This document shows, piece by piece, positions 8,050 through 16,170 of a stretch of DNA of 36,972 nucleotides. Numbering within the stretch: the first letter of the stretch is position 1; each line of letters begins with the position of its first letter. This stretch comes from Alistipes sp. CAG:831. Its GTDB lineage: Bacteria > Bacteroidota > Bacteroidia > Bacteroidales > UBA932. The position numbers and the translations under genes are program-made. The notes under the pieces were generated by a model. The model was given only the letters and a program-made list of their open reading frames with translations. It was not told where the DNA came from and made no database searches. The stretch lies in contig HF990397.1 in the NCBI GenBank assembly GCA_000432775.1, forward strand, positions 20,470 through 57,441, written 5' to 3'.

Positions 8050-8661
8050 ATGGAAAACAAGCTCCAGGAACTCACCGACAAGCTCTACAATGAGGGGCTT
8101 TCTAAAGGCAGACAGGAGGCCGAAGCTCTGAAGGCCGCCGCAGCCAAGGAATCAGAACAGATAATCTCGGACGCCCGCAAGGAAGCGGAGCGCATACTGG
8201 AAACCGCCCGCAAGGAGGCGGAAGAGCTGCGTACAAGGGTCGAGGGAGACATCCGCATGGCCTCGTCACAGACCATCTCGGCTCTCCGCCAGCAGATAGA
8301 GAACATCATCATCACCAAGGCCGTATCCCCTGACGTCAAGGCTGCTCTCGCAGACCCGGAACTGGTCAAGAGCCTGGTCACTACAGTAGCCAAGGCATTC
8401 AACGCGGCAGATCCCGCCCCTGCCGGACTGGAGGTCATCCTTCCTTCTTCCATGCAGAAAGAACTGGGAGCATGGTTCGAGAAGAAGGCTGCCGCAGTCA
8501 TGGGAGAGGGCGTTACAGTGACTTTCTCCCGCCAGATGGCCGGAGGCTTCAAAATAGGCCCCGCCGACGGCAGCTACAGGATAAGCTTCGCGGACGGAGA
8601 CTTCGAGAACATCCTTACCCAGTACCTCCGCCCCGCCACCCGCAAACTCCTATTCGGATGA
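8050..8661 (+). CDS. ntpE: V-type ATPase subunit E
   Basis: A 203-residue peripheral-stalk subunit. Residues 1-85 form a long charged coiled coil rich in Ala, Glu and Lys (KEAERILETARKEAEEL), followed by the small globular C-terminal domain with GGFKIGPADGSYRISFADGDFENIL, typical of V/A-type subunit E. It ties the catalytic head to subunit I. It is the first gene of the operon and overlaps the next gene by ATGA. No subunit G/H, the usual coiled-coil partner of E, is found nearby. Confidence 0.88.
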   Translation: MENKLQELTDKLYNEGLSKGRQEAEALKAAAAKESEQIISDARKEAERILETARKEAEELRTRVEGDIRMASSQTISALRQQIENIIITKAVSPDVKAALADPELVKSLVTTVAKAFNAADPAPAGLEVILPSSMQKELGAWFEKKAAAVMGEGVTVTFSRQMAGGFKIGPADGSYRISFADGDFENILTQYLRPATRKLLFG

Positions 8662-9254
8662 ACAACTACCATTACATCATAGCCGGCCTGCCGGACCTGC
8701 TGCTGGATTTTACGCAGAGCGGACATTTCTCATACAGAGGAATATCCGAAGCCGTGCGGGAACAGCTCTCTCCAGCCGACCGCCGTGCCGTAGACTGGCT
8801 CGAGGCCGGAGCGGACTCCTCCATACTCTGCGGGCATTTCTACCGGGCAGCAGCCCGCCAGCGCAGCAGTTTCATCCGCAGCTGGTACGGACTCGACCGG
8901 ATGATCCGCAACTCCCAGGTGAGATTCCTTGCCTCCAAGGAAGGCGTTGACCCCGGGAAATACATTGTGGGAGAGACTGACAGCCGTGACGAGGAAGCCT
9001 GGCCCGTCCTTCAGCAGATATTCCGTACCGAGGACCTGCTGGAGAGGGAGCACGCCCTGGACCGCTACCGCTGGGACAGGATTTCGGAACTGACCACATT
9101 CCACTATTTCGACATGGACGTCATCCTGGGCTTTCTGGCCAAGGCTATGATAGTCGGGCGCTGGAGCTCGCTGGACCGGGACAAGGGTGCCGAGCTCTTC
9201 CGCCGCTATGTAGACGAGGTCAGGGGCACATTCAAGGGAGTGGATTTCAACTAA
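8658..9254 (+). CDS. DUF2764 family protein of the V-ATPase operon
   Basis: A 198-residue protein beginning MNNYHYIIAGLPDLLLDF; the ATG overlaps the stop of subunit E as ATGA. The open frame extends further upstream but that part is antisense-like and overlaps ntpE, so it is excluded. I recognise the opening as DUF2764, a family encoded between subunits E and A in Bacteroidetes and some other V-ATPase operons. The C-terminal half is helical and charged (YFDMDVILGFLAKAMIVGRW, FRRYVDEVRGTFKGVDF). Function is not established to my knowledge. Because no subunit C or F gene is present, a central-stalk role similar to subunit C (AC39/d) is an attractive inference. Confidence 0.82.
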   Translation: MNNYHYIIAGLPDLLLDFTQSGHFSYRGISEAVREQLSPADRRAVDWLEAGADSSILCGHFYRAAARQRSSFIRSWYGLDRMIRNSQVRFLASKEGVDPGKYIVGETDSRDEEAWPVLQQIFRTEDLLEREHALDRYRWDRISELTTFHYFDMDVILGFLAKAMIVGRWSSLDRDKGAELFRRYVDEVRGTFKGVDFN

Positions 9255-9272
9255 GAAATAAAATACCGATAT

Positions 9273-11036
9273 ATGGATACTCAGAAACACACAACTGGCA
9301 AAGTTACAGGCATCATCTCCAACCTGGTAACCGTCCTGACCGACGGTCCTGTCGCCCAGAACGAGATCTGCTATATCTCGCTGGGAGATGCGAGACTCAT
9401 GGCCGAAGTCATCAAGGTGACTGGCCGCAGAGCCTCGGTGCAGGTCTATGAGAGCACCCGCGGACTCAGATGCGGGGACAAGGTGGAGTTCCAGGGACAC
9501 ATGCTGGAGGCCACCCTCGGCCCCGGCCTGCTCTCAGGCAACTTTGACGGCCTGCAGAATAACCTGGCCACCATGCAGGGAGTCTTCCTCAAACGAGGAG
9601 AATACACCGCACCCATAGATGCTGAGCGCGAGTGGGACTTCACTCCGCTGGCCGCTCCCGGAGACGAAGTACGCGCCGCAGACTGGCTCGGAGAGGTCAA
9701 GGAAGGCTGGCTGCCTCACAAGATTATGGTGCCGTTCGCATTCAAGGGCTCCTACAGAGTCAAGTCCATAGTCCCTGCCGGCACGTACAGGGCCTGCGAT
9801 ACGGTAGCCGTGCTCACTGACGCCGACGGGGACGAGCACCCTGTAAGCATGATACAGAAATGGCCGGTCAAGGTGGCCGTCACAGCCTACAGGGAGAAAC
9901 CCCGTCCGTGGCGCATCATGGAGACAGGAGTAAGGTGTATCGACACCTTCAACCCCATCGCCGAGGGAGGTACCGGATTTATCCCCGGTCCTTTCGGATG
10001 CGGCAAGACAGTGCTCCAGCACGCCATTGCCAAGCAGGGAGAGGCCGACGTGATAGTCATGGCTGCGTGCGGAGAGAGGGCCAACGAGGTGGTGGAGATC
10101 TTCACAGAGTTCCCCGAACTGGTCGACCCCCGTACCGGACGTTCCCTGATGGAAAGGACCACCATTGTCTGCAACACCTCCAACATGCCTGTGGCCGCCC
10201 GCGAGGCATCCGTCTACACAGCCATGACCATATGCGAGTACTACAGGGCCATGGGACTGAAAGTCCTGCTTCTGGCCGACTCCACCTCCCGCTGGGCACA
10301 GGCCCTCAGGGAGATGAGCAACAGGATGGAGGAGCTGCCCGGAGCAGATGCCTTCCCAGTGGACCTCTCGTCGATTATTTCCAACTTCTACGCCCGCGCC
10401 GGAGCCGTGGTGCTCAACAACGGCACGACCGGATCTGTGACGTTCATCGGCACCGTATCACCTGCCGGAGGTAACCTCAAGGAGCCCGTAACCGAATCCA
10501 CCAAGAAGGCCGCCCGCTGCTTCTACGCCCTCTCGCAGAACCGTGCCGACAAGAAGCGCTATCCGGCCGTTGACCCGATTGACTCCTATTCCAAATACCT
10601 GGAGTACCCGGAGATCATCGACTTCCTCCAGAAGAAGATATCCCCCAGATGGGTGGAAATGGTACTGGATGCCAAGAACCTAGTCCTCAGGGGCAAGGAA
10701 GCATTCGAGCAGATCAACATCCTCGGCGACGACGGAGTGCCGGTCAGCTACCACGAACGCTACTGGAAATCGGAACTGATAGACTACATCATCCTGCAGC
10801 AGGACGCATTTGACCGCATAGATGCCTCCACTCCTATTGAGAGACAGGAGTTCATGCTTGAGAAGGTCCTGGACGTATGCCACGCAGAACATGACTTCGA
10901 GACATTCGAGGAATGCTCAGCATGGTACAAGGAGGTGATCAACCTCTTCCGCCAGATGAATTACTCGGAGTTCAAGAGCGCGGATTTCAACAGATACCTC
11001 GAACAGATCAACAAATACATGAGCCATGACAAATAA
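9273..11036 (+). CDS. ntpA: V-type ATPase catalytic subunit A
   Basis: A 587-residue catalytic subunit of normal length. Walker A is GPFGCGKT at 239-246. The A-type non-homologous insert region is at about 110-190, and the nucleotide-binding block ACGERANEVVEIFTEFPEL and LLLADSTSRWAQALREMSNR follow. It forms the A3B3 head with subunit B and hydrolyses or makes ATP. It starts 18 bases after the DUF2764 gene and its last 11 bases overlap the subunit B start. Confidence 0.97.
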   Translation: MDTQKHTTGKVTGIISNLVTVLTDGPVAQNEICYISLGDARLMAEVIKVTGRRASVQVYESTRGLRCGDKVEFQGHMLEATLGPGLLSGNFDGLQNNLATMQGVFLKRGEYTAPIDAEREWDFTPLAAPGDEVRAADWLGEVKEGWLPHKIMVPFAFKGSYRVKSIVPAGTYRACDTVAVLTDADGDEHPVSMIQKWPVKVAVTAYREKPRPWRIMETGVRCIDTFNPIAEGGTGFIPGPFGCGKTVLQHAIAKQGEADVIVMAACGERANEVVEIFTEFPELVDPRTGRSLMERTTIVCNTSNMPVAAREASVYTAMTICEYYRAMGLKVLLLADSTSRWAQALREMSNRMEELPGADAFPVDLSSIISNFYARAGAVVLNNGTTGSVTFIGTVSPAGGNLKEPVTESTKKAARCFYALSQNRADKKRYPAVDPIDSYSKYLEYPEIIDFLQKKISPRWVEMVLDAKNLVLRGKEAFEQINILGDDGVPVSYHERYWKSELIDYIILQQDAFDRIDASTPIERQEFMLEKVLDVCHAEHDFETFEECSAWYKEVINLFRQMNYSEFKSADFNRYLEQINKYMSHDK

Positions 11037-12363
11037 AGCATTTCAAAGGATATATACACATCTGGAGGCCATCACCAAGGCCACAGTCTCGCTTAAGGCT
11101 CAGGGAGTCTCCAACGACGAGCTGGCCACTGTCGCCGGACGTCTGGCCCAGGTGGTGAAGATCAAGGACGACCTGGTCACTCTTCAGGTCTATGAAGGCA
11201 CCGAGGGTATCCCGACCGATGCCGAGGTGACATTCTTCGGAGAACCGCCCGCCCTCAACGTCAGCGAGGATCTTGCCGGCCGTTTCTTCGATGCCTACGG
11301 CCGTCCCATAGACGGAGGCCCGGAGGTGGAGGGAGAGCGCCGTTTCATCGGAGGACCTTCGGTAAACCCCTACAAGAGAAAACAGCCCTCCCAGCTGATT
11401 CCCACCGGAATCGCCGGCATTGACCTCAACAACACCCTTGTCTCCGGCCAGAAGATTCCATTCTTCGCAGACCCGGACCAGCCCTACAACCAGGTCATGG
11501 CCATGGTGGCCCTCCGCGCGGATGTGGACAAGATCATCCTCGGAGGCATGGGACTCTCGAACGACGACTACCTGTATTTCAAGAACATGTTCGAGAATGC
11601 AGGAGCCCTGCACAAGATCATAAGCTTCGTGAACACCACCGAGCAGCCCCCCGTCGAGCGTCTGCTTATTCCGGACATGGCCCTGACTGCCGCCGAGTAT
11701 TTTGCCGTGGACAAGAATGAGAAGGTCCTGGTACTTCTGACCGACATGACCCTCTATGCGGACGCCCTGTCGATAGTATCCAACCGTATGGACCAGATAC
11801 CGTCGAAGGATTCCATGCCCGGCTCGCTGTACTCCGACCTGGCGAAAATCTACGAAAAGGCCGTGCAGCTGCCTGCCGGAGGCTCGATCACCATCATCGC
11901 CGTCACCACCCTCAACGACGGGGACATCACCCACGCCATCCCGGACAACACCGGATACATCACGGAGGGACAGCTCTTCCTGCGTCAGGACAGCGACACC
12001 GGCAAGGTCATCGTGGATCCGTTCCGTTCCCTGTCGCGCCTGAAACAGCTGGTCATCGGCAAGAAGACCCGCGAGGACCACAACCAGGTGATGAACACCG
12101 CCGTCCGCCTCTACGCCGATGCCGCCAACGCCAAGACCAAGCTGGAGAACGGCTTCGACCTGAGCGACTATGACAACCGCTGCCTCGCATTTGCCAAGGA
12201 CTACTCCAACCACCTGCTGGCCATCGACGTCAACATCTCGATAGAGGAGATGCTCGACACCGCGTGGATGCTCTTTGCCCGTCATTTCACCAAGGCAGAG
12301 ACTGGTATCAAGGAGGCTCTCATACAGAAGTACTGGAAGAGCGAGGACGAACCTGCCGCCTAA
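11026..12363 (+). CDS. ntpB: V-type ATPase subunit B
   Basis: A 445-residue non-catalytic head subunit. The sequence runs like subunit A but lacks a P-loop: at the expected place there is SGQKIPFFADPDQPYNQ. LLTDMTLYADALSIVSNRMDQIPSKDSMPGSLYSDLAKIYEKA is the conserved core of B subunits, written here in part for recognition only as LLTDMTLYADAL and MPGSLYSDLAKIYE. It overlaps ntpA by 11 bases and leads into ntpD 12 bases later. Confidence 0.96.
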   Translation: MTNKAFQRIYTHLEAITKATVSLKAQGVSNDELATVAGRLAQVVKIKDDLVTLQVYEGTEGIPTDAEVTFFGEPPALNVSEDLAGRFFDAYGRPIDGGPEVEGERRFIGGPSVNPYKRKQPSQLIPTGIAGIDLNNTLVSGQKIPFFADPDQPYNQVMAMVALRADVDKIILGGMGLSNDDYLYFKNMFENAGALHKIISFVNTTEQPPVERLLIPDMALTAAEYFAVDKNEKVLVLLTDMTLYADALSIVSNRMDQIPSKDSMPGSLYSDLAKIYEKAVQLPAGGSITIIAVTTLNDGDITHAIPDNTGYITEGQLFLRQDSDTGKVIVDPFRSLSRLKQLVIGKKTREDHNQVMNTAVRLYADAANAKTKLENGFDLSDYDNRCLAFAKDYSNHLLAIDVNISIEEMLDTAWMLFARHFTKAETGIKEALIQKYWKSEDEPAA

Positions 12364-12375
12364 CATCATCAAGCC

Positions 12376-12984
12376 ATGGCCATCAAATTCCAATATAACA
12401 AGACGTCGCTCGGCGAGCTGGGCAAGCAGCTGAAGATCCGCACCCGGGCCCTGCCTACCCTGAAGAACAAGGAGGCGGCCCTGCGCCTGGAGGTCAAGAA
12501 GGCCAAGAGGCGGTCGGACGAGCTGCTGGAAGAGCTCTCGGCCGCGCTGGAGAGGTACAGCTACCTGTCCGGACTCTGGAATGAGTTCGAGCCTGGGCTC
12601 ATCTCGGTGCGGGACGTGGAGCTGGTCACGGCCAAGTTCGCGGGTGTGAGGATACCTGAGCTCAAGGATGTCATCTACGACGTCCGGGAGTTCAACCTCT
12701 TCCAGAAACCCTTGTGGTACAGCGACGGTGTGCAGATACTCAAGGACCTCGCCCGGCTGGGAATAGAGTCCGAGATATGCTCCGAGAAGAGCCGCATACT
12801 GGACTTCTCCCGCAAGAAGACCACCCAGAAGGTCAATCTGTATGAAAAGGTGCAGATACCAGGGTACAATGAGGCTATTCTCAAGATCAAGCGTTATCTG
12901 GAAGACGAGGAGAATCTCTCCAAGGCTTCCCAGAAAATAGTCAAGAACCGTCACGACCTGGAAGCAGAGGAGGAAGCACTATGA
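12376..12984 (+). CDS. ntpD: V-type ATPase subunit D
   Basis: A 202-residue central rotor-shaft subunit. Both ends are long helices that should pair as a coiled coil (TLKNKEAALRLEVKKAKRR at the N-terminus, ILKIKRYLEDEENLSKASQK at the C-terminus), with the variable middle expected of D. The stop overlaps the ntpI start as ATGA. In studied V-ATPases D works with subunit F, which is not encoded here. Confidence 0.88.
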   Translation: MAIKFQYNKTSLGELGKQLKIRTRALPTLKNKEAALRLEVKKAKRRSDELLEELSAALERYSYLSGLWNEFEPGLISVRDVELVTAKFAGVRIPELKDVIYDVREFNLFQKPLWYSDGVQILKDLARLGIESEICSEKSRILDFSRKKTTQKVNLYEKVQIPGYNEAILKIKRYLEDEENLSKASQKIVKNRHDLEAEEEAL

Positions 12985-14792
12985 TAACGAAAATGACCAA
13001 ATACTCCATGATCCTCCTGTCGGGGGACCTGGAACGTTTCCTGGCAGGAGTGCAGGAACTCGGGATGGTGGACATCACCCGGTCCGTCACAGGCACCGAC
13101 GGGACATCGAAGGAGATGACCTCCCTGATAGAGAGGTGCAGGGCCGCTGAAAGCATACTCGCTGCCGTAGCCAAGGAACATCCGGAGATAACCGCCGCCC
13201 CTGCCTCCGGCCTGAGCGCGGAGCAGCTGCTGAAAGCGGTCGAGGACAATACGGCCCGCCGCAACGCCATTGCCTCCGAAATGGAAACGCTGGAGAAAGA
13301 ATACCGCAACGCCCTGCCCTGGGGAGAATTCACCCCTGAGGATGTAACCCGTCTGCGGGCTGCAGGACTGACTCCCCATTTTTACTGCGTAGGCAACAAG
13401 CAGTATTCCCCCGCGTGGGAGCAGCAGTACCCGATGAGCGTACTCGCGCGCTCGACAGGCAACACTTACTTCGTCGTAATCGGCGGAGAGGAGGCTGAAT
13501 ACACCTTCCCTGTATCCGACGAGGCGGCATTTCCGGCCCGTCCTGCCTCACAGGTAATGAAGGATATCTCCGCCCTTAAGGCAGAGGACGGGAAACTGCT
13601 GGAGGAGACAGCCGGATACGCCCCCCTCTCCGGCCTTCTGCAGGAACTATCCGGACAGACATTCGCACGGCTGGACCTGCATCTGGCCGAGACATCTTCC
13701 CTGCTTGAAGGAGAAGGGGCCATCAGCGTGGTGGAAGGCTTCGCCCCTACCGCCGACGATGCCCGAGTGCAGGAGTACCTGAACAACGGCCCGTGCACCG
13801 TGTACTGGCAGTCCGAGGCGGCCAAGGGCTCCGACAACCCTCCGGTAAAACTGCGCAACAACTGGTTTGCCCGCCTCTTCGAGCCGGTCGGAAGCCTATA
13901 CGAGCTGCCCAACTACGACGAGCTGGACCTCACACCCTATTTCGCTCCTTTCTATATGCTCTTCTTCGGTTTCTGCCTGGGAGACATGGGATACGGACTG
14001 ATACTTGTGATTGCCGGCATCGCCGCCGCACTGGCCCTGCCCAGATTCAAGGTCTATGGCAAGCTGATTGCCTGGCTGGGGGTCGGCTCGCTCATCATGC
14101 CGCTGTTCTCAGGTACGTTCTTCGGCATGAAACTGGCTGATATACTGCCTATGCCGGACAACATCAAGGCCCTGTTCTTCTCTGACCTGAAGATGTTCTG
14201 GTTCGCCATTATCTTCGGACTGTTCCAGATAGTGTTTGCAAGGATGCTCAAGGCGATATTCGCTTTCTCCAAGCGGCGCTGGGACGAGGCGCTGACAGAG
14301 GTCGGCTGGAGCCTGCTGATCGTGTGGGCCGCATGCGCCTACGCCGGTTCGCAGATGGGGACCAAACTTCTGCCGCACATCGTATCGCAGATTCTGGTCT
14401 TCGGAGGACTGATACTGGTGCTGTTCTGCAGCAAGCCGGCCAAGTTCTTCCTGCTGCGTCCGCTCAAGGGCATCGTATCCCTCTACGATATCACCAGCAT
14501 TTTCGGCGACATGCTCTCGTACATCCGTCTGTTCGGACTGGGTACGACCGGCGGCATCCTCGCATTGGTAATCAACTCGATAGCCATGACCCTTTCGGGC
14601 ATCCCCTACGTGGGCTGGCCGGTCACGGTGATATTCCTCATATTCGGGCATCTGGCAGTCATGGGACTGTCCTGTCTCGGAGCATTCGTACACCCGGTCC
14701 GTCTTACCTTCGTGGAGTTCTACAAGAATGTGGGCTTCGAGGGAGGCGGCAGGGCCTACAGACCGTTGAAATCATATAGTAATAACAAATAA
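12981..14792 (+). CDS. ntpI: V-type ATPase subunit I (a subunit)
   Basis: A 603-residue stator subunit. The N-terminal half (about 1-310) is soluble and partly coiled; the C-terminal half carries about seven to eight membrane helices, starting at TPYFAPFYMLFFGFCLGDMG. The key channel arginine is most likely Arg516 in SYIRLFGLG, and the final FVEFYKNVGFEGGG is highly typical. It forms the ion half-channels against the K ring. The start ATG overlaps the ntpD stop (ATGA). At 603 residues it is slightly shorter than many homologues. Confidence 0.95.
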   Translation: MITKMTKYSMILLSGDLERFLAGVQELGMVDITRSVTGTDGTSKEMTSLIERCRAAESILAAVAKEHPEITAAPASGLSAEQLLKAVEDNTARRNAIASEMETLEKEYRNALPWGEFTPEDVTRLRAAGLTPHFYCVGNKQYSPAWEQQYPMSVLARSTGNTYFVVIGGEEAEYTFPVSDEAAFPARPASQVMKDISALKAEDGKLLEETAGYAPLSGLLQELSGQTFARLDLHLAETSSLLEGEGAISVVEGFAPTADDARVQEYLNNGPCTVYWQSEAAKGSDNPPVKLRNNWFARLFEPVGSLYELPNYDELDLTPYFAPFYMLFFGFCLGDMGYGLILVIAGIAAALALPRFKVYGKLIAWLGVGSLIMPLFSGTFFGMKLADILPMPDNIKALFFSDLKMFWFAIIFGLFQIVFARMLKAIFAFSKRRWDEALTEVGWSLLIVWAACAYAGSQMGTKLLPHIVSQILVFGGLILVLFCSKPAKFFLLRPLKGIVSLYDITSIFGDMLSYIRLFGLGTTGGILALVINSIAMTLSGIPYVGWPVTVIFLIFGHLAVMGLSCLGAFVHPVRLTFVEFYKNVGFEGGGRAYRPLKSYSNNK

Positions 14793-14807
14793 AAACAATT
14801 TTATCGT

Positions 14808-15269
14808 ATGTCAACACCTTTAATCTTAGCTTACGTCGGAATGGCAGTGATGCTCACATTGTCCTGCATCGGCAGTGCCATAGGCGTGACAATGGGCGGC
14901 AACACCACCGTCGCCGGCCTCAAGAAGAAACCGGAAATCTTCGGTAAATCCATGCTCCTCTGCGTGCTTCCTTCTACTCAGGGACTGTACGGATTCGCAG
15001 GATTCTTCCTCATGCTCAGCCGACTGGGAGCCATGGAGGACGCCTCTCAGGTGCTCACCATGAACCAGGGTCTGGCAATGGCCGCTGCCGGTCTGGCCCT
15101 CGGCTTCGTAGGCCTGTGGTCCGCCATCAAGCAGGCCAGTCTGGTCAGCAACGGTATCAACGAGATGTCCAACGGACACGATGTGTTCTCCCGTACCATG
15201 ATTCTCGCCGTATTCCCCGAGCTCTACGCGATTCTGGCCTTCGCCTGCGCGTTCCTCGCCCTGCCGTAG
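14808..15269 (+). CDS. ntpK: V-type ATPase rotor subunit K
   Basis: A 153-residue proteolipid with two fused hairpins (four membrane helices). The ion-binding glutamate is Glu138 in FPELYAILAF. Compared with Enterococcus hirae NtpK, whose Na+ ligands are Leu61, Thr64, Gln65, Gln110 and Glu139, the matching residues here are Leu54, Thr57, Gln58 (LPSTQGLYGF), Gln109 (SAIKQAS) and Glu138. All five are kept, which favours Na+ over H+ coupling. It is the last gene of the operon, before a strong terminator. Confidence 0.95.
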   Translation: MSTPLILAYVGMAVMLTLSCIGSAIGVTMGGNTTVAGLKKKPEIFGKSMLLCVLPSTQGLYGFAGFFLMLSRLGAMEDASQVLTMNQGLAMAAAGLALGFVGLWSAIKQASLVSNGINEMSNGHDVFSRTMILAVFPELYAILAFACAFLALP

Positions 15270-15295
15270 ACCGCACACACTTATTCATTCGATAG

Positions 15296-15336
15296 AAAAA
15301 GTCCGGATGACCGATTGGAAGGCATCCGGACTTTTT
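15296..15336. terminator. Bidirectional terminator between ntpK and the MBL lipoprotein gene
   Basis: AAAAAGTCCGGATG (15296-15309) and CATCCGGACTTTTT (15323-15336) pair perfectly over 14 bases around a 13-base loop. A-rich on the left and T-rich on the right, it can end the V-ATPase transcript and the convergent transcript from the minus strand. Confidence 0.93.
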
Positions 15337-15361
15337 CTTTCCTCTTCATTTCCCCACCGCC

Positions 15362-16156
15362 CTATTCAGCGACAGGAGTACGGAAGTCAAGGAAGCCTTC
15401 CGGAAGGTGCATGCCGGCCACGAGCAGGTGCTGCTCACGGGCGATGCGGATCATATGCCTGCGGGCGGCAATGGCAGCCTCCTTGTCCATGTCATAGGTG
15501 GCGCATATCTCAGGATGGTCTAGCTGGAGGGCCAGGCCGTGGATAATGTCACCCCAGATGAGAATGTCGCCCACGCGGAATACCGTATGTCCGGGAGTGT
15601 GGCCGACAGCGTAGAGGGATTCCACCCCACACGGCAGGATATCGCCGAACTCGAAGAGATGCAGGCGGTCGCTGTAGGCATTCATAGTCCGGACTGCCCC
15701 GGCGTTCCGGTCAGCGGGCATGTTCATCCATGCATCGTACTCGGGCCTGGAGGCGTAGACCTGGGCGTTGGTATACACTGGAGCACCGTCCGGGCCCAGC
15801 ATCCCTCCTATATGGTCTCCGTGGAAATGGGTCAGAAACAGGTAATCCACATCATCGGGAGAGAGTCCCAGCGAATCCAGACCCCGGCGTATGCCCCCTT
15901 CGGGCAGTCCGAGCCCGGTATCGAACAGCAGCACCTTGCCGTCCTTGCGTACCAGAAAGGCGCTGATGGAGGAAGGTACGGCTTCCTTGAGACCGAGCGA
16001 TGTCACAAGTTCTGGAGAAGCATCGGGGAAAAGAGTGAGGGACTGACCGGCAGCCTTGTCGCACAGCCAGATGATTTCAGTTTCAGATTTGCCGGAAGAA
16101 CATCCGCCTGCCAGCAGTATCATTGCCGCAGCTGTGATTGTGATAATGTGTTTCAT
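15362..16156 (-). CDS. MBL-fold metallo-hydrolase lipoprotein
   Basis: A 264-residue protein with a lipoprotein signal (LLAGGC, Cys19) and a metallo-beta-lactamase fold. The metal motif is His110-x-His112-x-Asp114-His115 in THFHGDHIGG; further ligands are expected in VGHTPGHT near residue 185 and GDIIHG. The layout resembles lactonase-like or quorum-quenching MBL proteins, but the substrate cannot be told. It is probably a periplasmic or outer-membrane-attached hydrolase. It follows the MATE gene by 14 bases on the same strand, so the two may be cotranscribed. Confidence 0.88.
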   Translation of the reverse strand: MKHIITITAAAMILLAGGCSSGKSETEIIWLCDKAAGQSLTLFPDASPELVTSLGLKEAVPSSISAFLVRKDGKVLLFDTGLGLPEGGIRRGLDSLGLSPDDVDYLFLTHFHGDHIGGMLGPDGAPVYTNAQVYASRPEYDAWMNMPADRNAGAVRTMNAYSDRLHLFEFGDILPCGVESLYAVGHTPGHTVFRVGDILIWGDIIHGLALQLDHPEICATYDMDKEAAIAARRHMIRIAREQHLLVAGMHLPEGFLDFRTPVAE

Positions 16157-16170
16157 AGTAGAGAGTGTCT

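Noticed and set aside
8472..9254. Longer start for the DUF2764 gene
   Set aside because: The extra 62 residues overlap ntpE in another frame and are Arg/Pro-rich; the ATGA overlap at 8658 is the normal operon start.
11008..12954. 648-codon open frame antisense to the V-ATPase B and D genes
   Set aside because: The product has no recognisable domain and is rich in Val, Leu and Gly, as expected from the complement of a GC-rich gene. The sense frames are well-known subunits.
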